The position numbers were made by a program, and so were the translations under genes. 6,522 nt of DNA, taken from positions 1-6,522 of the forward strand of contig JAEZTA010000089.1 in NCBI GenBank assembly GCA_023443765.1, in the 5' to 3' direction. Below the pieces are notes generated by a model. The model saw only the letters and a list, made by a program, of their open reading frames with translations. It had not been told where the DNA came from and ran no database searches. Positions within the stretch are counted from its first letter, which is position 1. Each line of letters starts with the position of its first letter. Source of the DNA: Bacteroidota bacterium. Lineage in GTDB: Bacteria > Bacteroidota > Bacteroidia > Bacteroidales > Rikenellaceae. Shown here in pieces: positions 6,092-6,522 of this stretch.

Positions 6092-6120
6092 CCCCCGCCA
6101 AGGCGGGGGTTGGGGGTGGG
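6092..6120. repeat. GC hairpin running into a G-rich tract
   Basis: A perfect 8-base inverted repeat, CCCCCGCC (6092-6099), AA, GGCGGGGG (6102-6109), is followed at once by TTGGGGGTGGG (to 6120). No T tract follows on either strand, so it is not a standard intrinsic terminator. The right arm and the following G runs (2, 5, 5 and 3 guanines) could alternatively form a G-quadruplex, probably two-tetrad or bulged. It may be part of a dispersed intergenic palindrome; this window holds only one copy. Confidence 0.6.
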
Positions 6121-6133
6121 TCCAATTTGTAAA

Positions 6134-6150
6134 CGCGGCGGTACGCCGCG
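6134..6150. repeat. Perfect 7-base-pair hairpin upstream of gpmI
   Basis: CGCGGCG (6134-6140), loop GTA, CGCCGCG (6144-6150) form a very stable small stem-loop. It ends 50 bases before the gpmI start and has no following T tract. It could be an mRNA structure in a gpmI leader, or the far end of the composite repeat that fills this spacer. No TAnnTTTG promoter element is visible on the plus strand anywhere between 5955 and 6200, so how gpmI is transcribed (readthrough from alaS or a non-consensus promoter) is not clear. Confidence 0.55.
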
Positions 6151-6200
6151 ACAACGGCGACCGAGAGCAATATTGACGAATAATAAAACAAGATACATTT

Positions 6201-6522
6201 ATGAGCAACAACAAGGTATTACTTATGATTCTCGACGGCTGGGGAAACGGCCGTCGCGATAAGGCGGACGTCATTTCGACCGTGCATCCCGAATACATTT
6301 CGGCCATGACCGAAAAATACCCCCATGCCGAACTGCGCACCGACGGCGAGAACGTCGGCCTGCCCGACGGACAGATGGGCAACTCGGAGGTGGGACACCT
6401 CAATATCGGCGCCGGCCGCGTCGTTTATCAGGACCTCGTGAAGATCAACCGCGCCTGCCGCGACAACTCGATCATGCAGAACCCGGAGGTGAAAGCCGCG
6501 TTCGAATACGCCAAGAAAAACG
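6201..6522 (+). CDS. gpmI: 2,3-bisphosphoglycerate-independent phosphoglycerate mutase, N-terminal part
   Basis: The first 107 codons of the manganese-dependent phosphoglycerate mutase that interconverts 3- and 2-phosphoglycerate in glycolysis and gluconeogenesis; the gene runs off the window. The start MSNNKVLLMILDGWGNG carries the metal-binding D12 of the alkaline-phosphatase fold. GLPDGQMGNSEVGHLNIGAG contains S62, the serine that carries the phosphoryl group, at the same number as in the Geobacillus enzyme. VVYQDLVKINRACRDNS follows as in Bacteroidales relatives. The family's usual length is about 505-515, so roughly 400 residues lie beyond. The ATG at 6201 is preceded by an AT-rich leader (AATAATAAAACAAGATACATTT) without a Shine-Dalgarno, typical for the phylum. 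It lies 246 bases after alaS on the same strand, separated by the repeat-filled spacer. The assignment is secure. Confidence 0.97.
   Translation, partial: MSNNKVLLMILDGWGNGRRDKADVISTVHPEYISAMTEKYPHAELRTDGENVGLPDGQMGNSEVGHLNIGAGRVVYQDLVKINRACRDNSIMQNPEVKAAFEYAKKN

Noticed and set aside
6092..6109. Intrinsic terminator for alaS
   Set aside because: The hairpin is strong but is followed by G-rich sequence on the plus strand and by CTTAATCG on the minus strand, not a T tract, and it lies 138 bases after the stop.
5976..6176. Possible small gene on the plus strand in the alaS-gpmI spacer reading TLVD-IPVV-VPAE-type four-residue repeats
   Set aside because: The frame is open for about 66 codons but has no ATG or convincing alternative start, no leader, and runs through the GC hairpin and G tract; the periodicity is explained by the 12-base DNA repeat.
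6194..6201. TACATTTA as a -7 promoter element for gpmI
   Set aside because: The last base differs from TAnnTTTG and the element would overlap the ATG itself, leaving no leader and placing the start inside the gene.
5972..6403. A 143-codon minus-strand open frame across the spacer and the start of gpmI
   Set aside because: Its first 68 codons are antisense to gpmI and the rest is made of spacer repeats; no family motif.

Overview
The window is ordinary chromosome from a GC-rich member of the Bacteroidota, most likely a Rikenellaceae/Alistipes-type organism. Three things point there. The coding sequence is GC-rich, while the gene starts lie in AT-rich leaders mostly without Shine-Dalgarno sequences. 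The one intergenic control region carries the Bacteroidota-type -7 element TAnnTTTG on both strands. The phosphoglycerate mutase and alanyl-tRNA synthetase also read like Bacteroidales proteins. The genus is an inference from recall, not from a search.

Layout. Bases 1-260 (+) are the C-terminal end of a sugar O-acetyltransferase (Maa/LacA, left-handed beta-helix). It converges, with only 5 bases between stop codons, on a tightly packed minus-strand cluster at 3233-266. In transcription order the cluster encodes two membrane-anchored M23 peptidases (340 and 316 aa), an MmcQ/YjbR-family protein and a short HAD-family hydrolase. The gaps between these genes are 1, 12 and 6 bases, so they very likely form one operon. 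Divergently, alaS (3333-5954, +) encodes a complete 873-residue alanyl-tRNA synthetase. The 99 bases between the M23 operon and alaS hold two face-to-face promoters that overlap almost completely. After alaS comes a 246-base spacer without a convincing gene, followed by the first 107 codons of gpmI (6201-6522, +), the cofactor-independent phosphoglycerate mutase.

How the genes fit together. AlaS and GpmI are housekeeping enzymes of translation and glycolysis. The two M23 proteins share their whole periplasmic architecture, so they look like tandem paralogues acting on peptidoglycan at the outer face of the inner membrane. MmcQ/YjbR and the HAD phosphatase have no obvious link to cell-wall work and may simply be co-transcribed.

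Most unusual part. The alaS-gpmI spacer is a composite of non-coding structure. It contains an AT-rich repeat that starts at the alaS stop codon, seven degenerate tandem copies of a 12-base unit (consensus RYYYYGGTYGAA) with a nested inverted repeat inside, a GC hairpin running into a G-rich tract, and a second perfect hairpin. This looks like a dispersed intergenic repeat element, but only a genome-wide search could show that. I see no defence system, CRISPR array, insertion sequence, RNA gene or clearly new protein system here.
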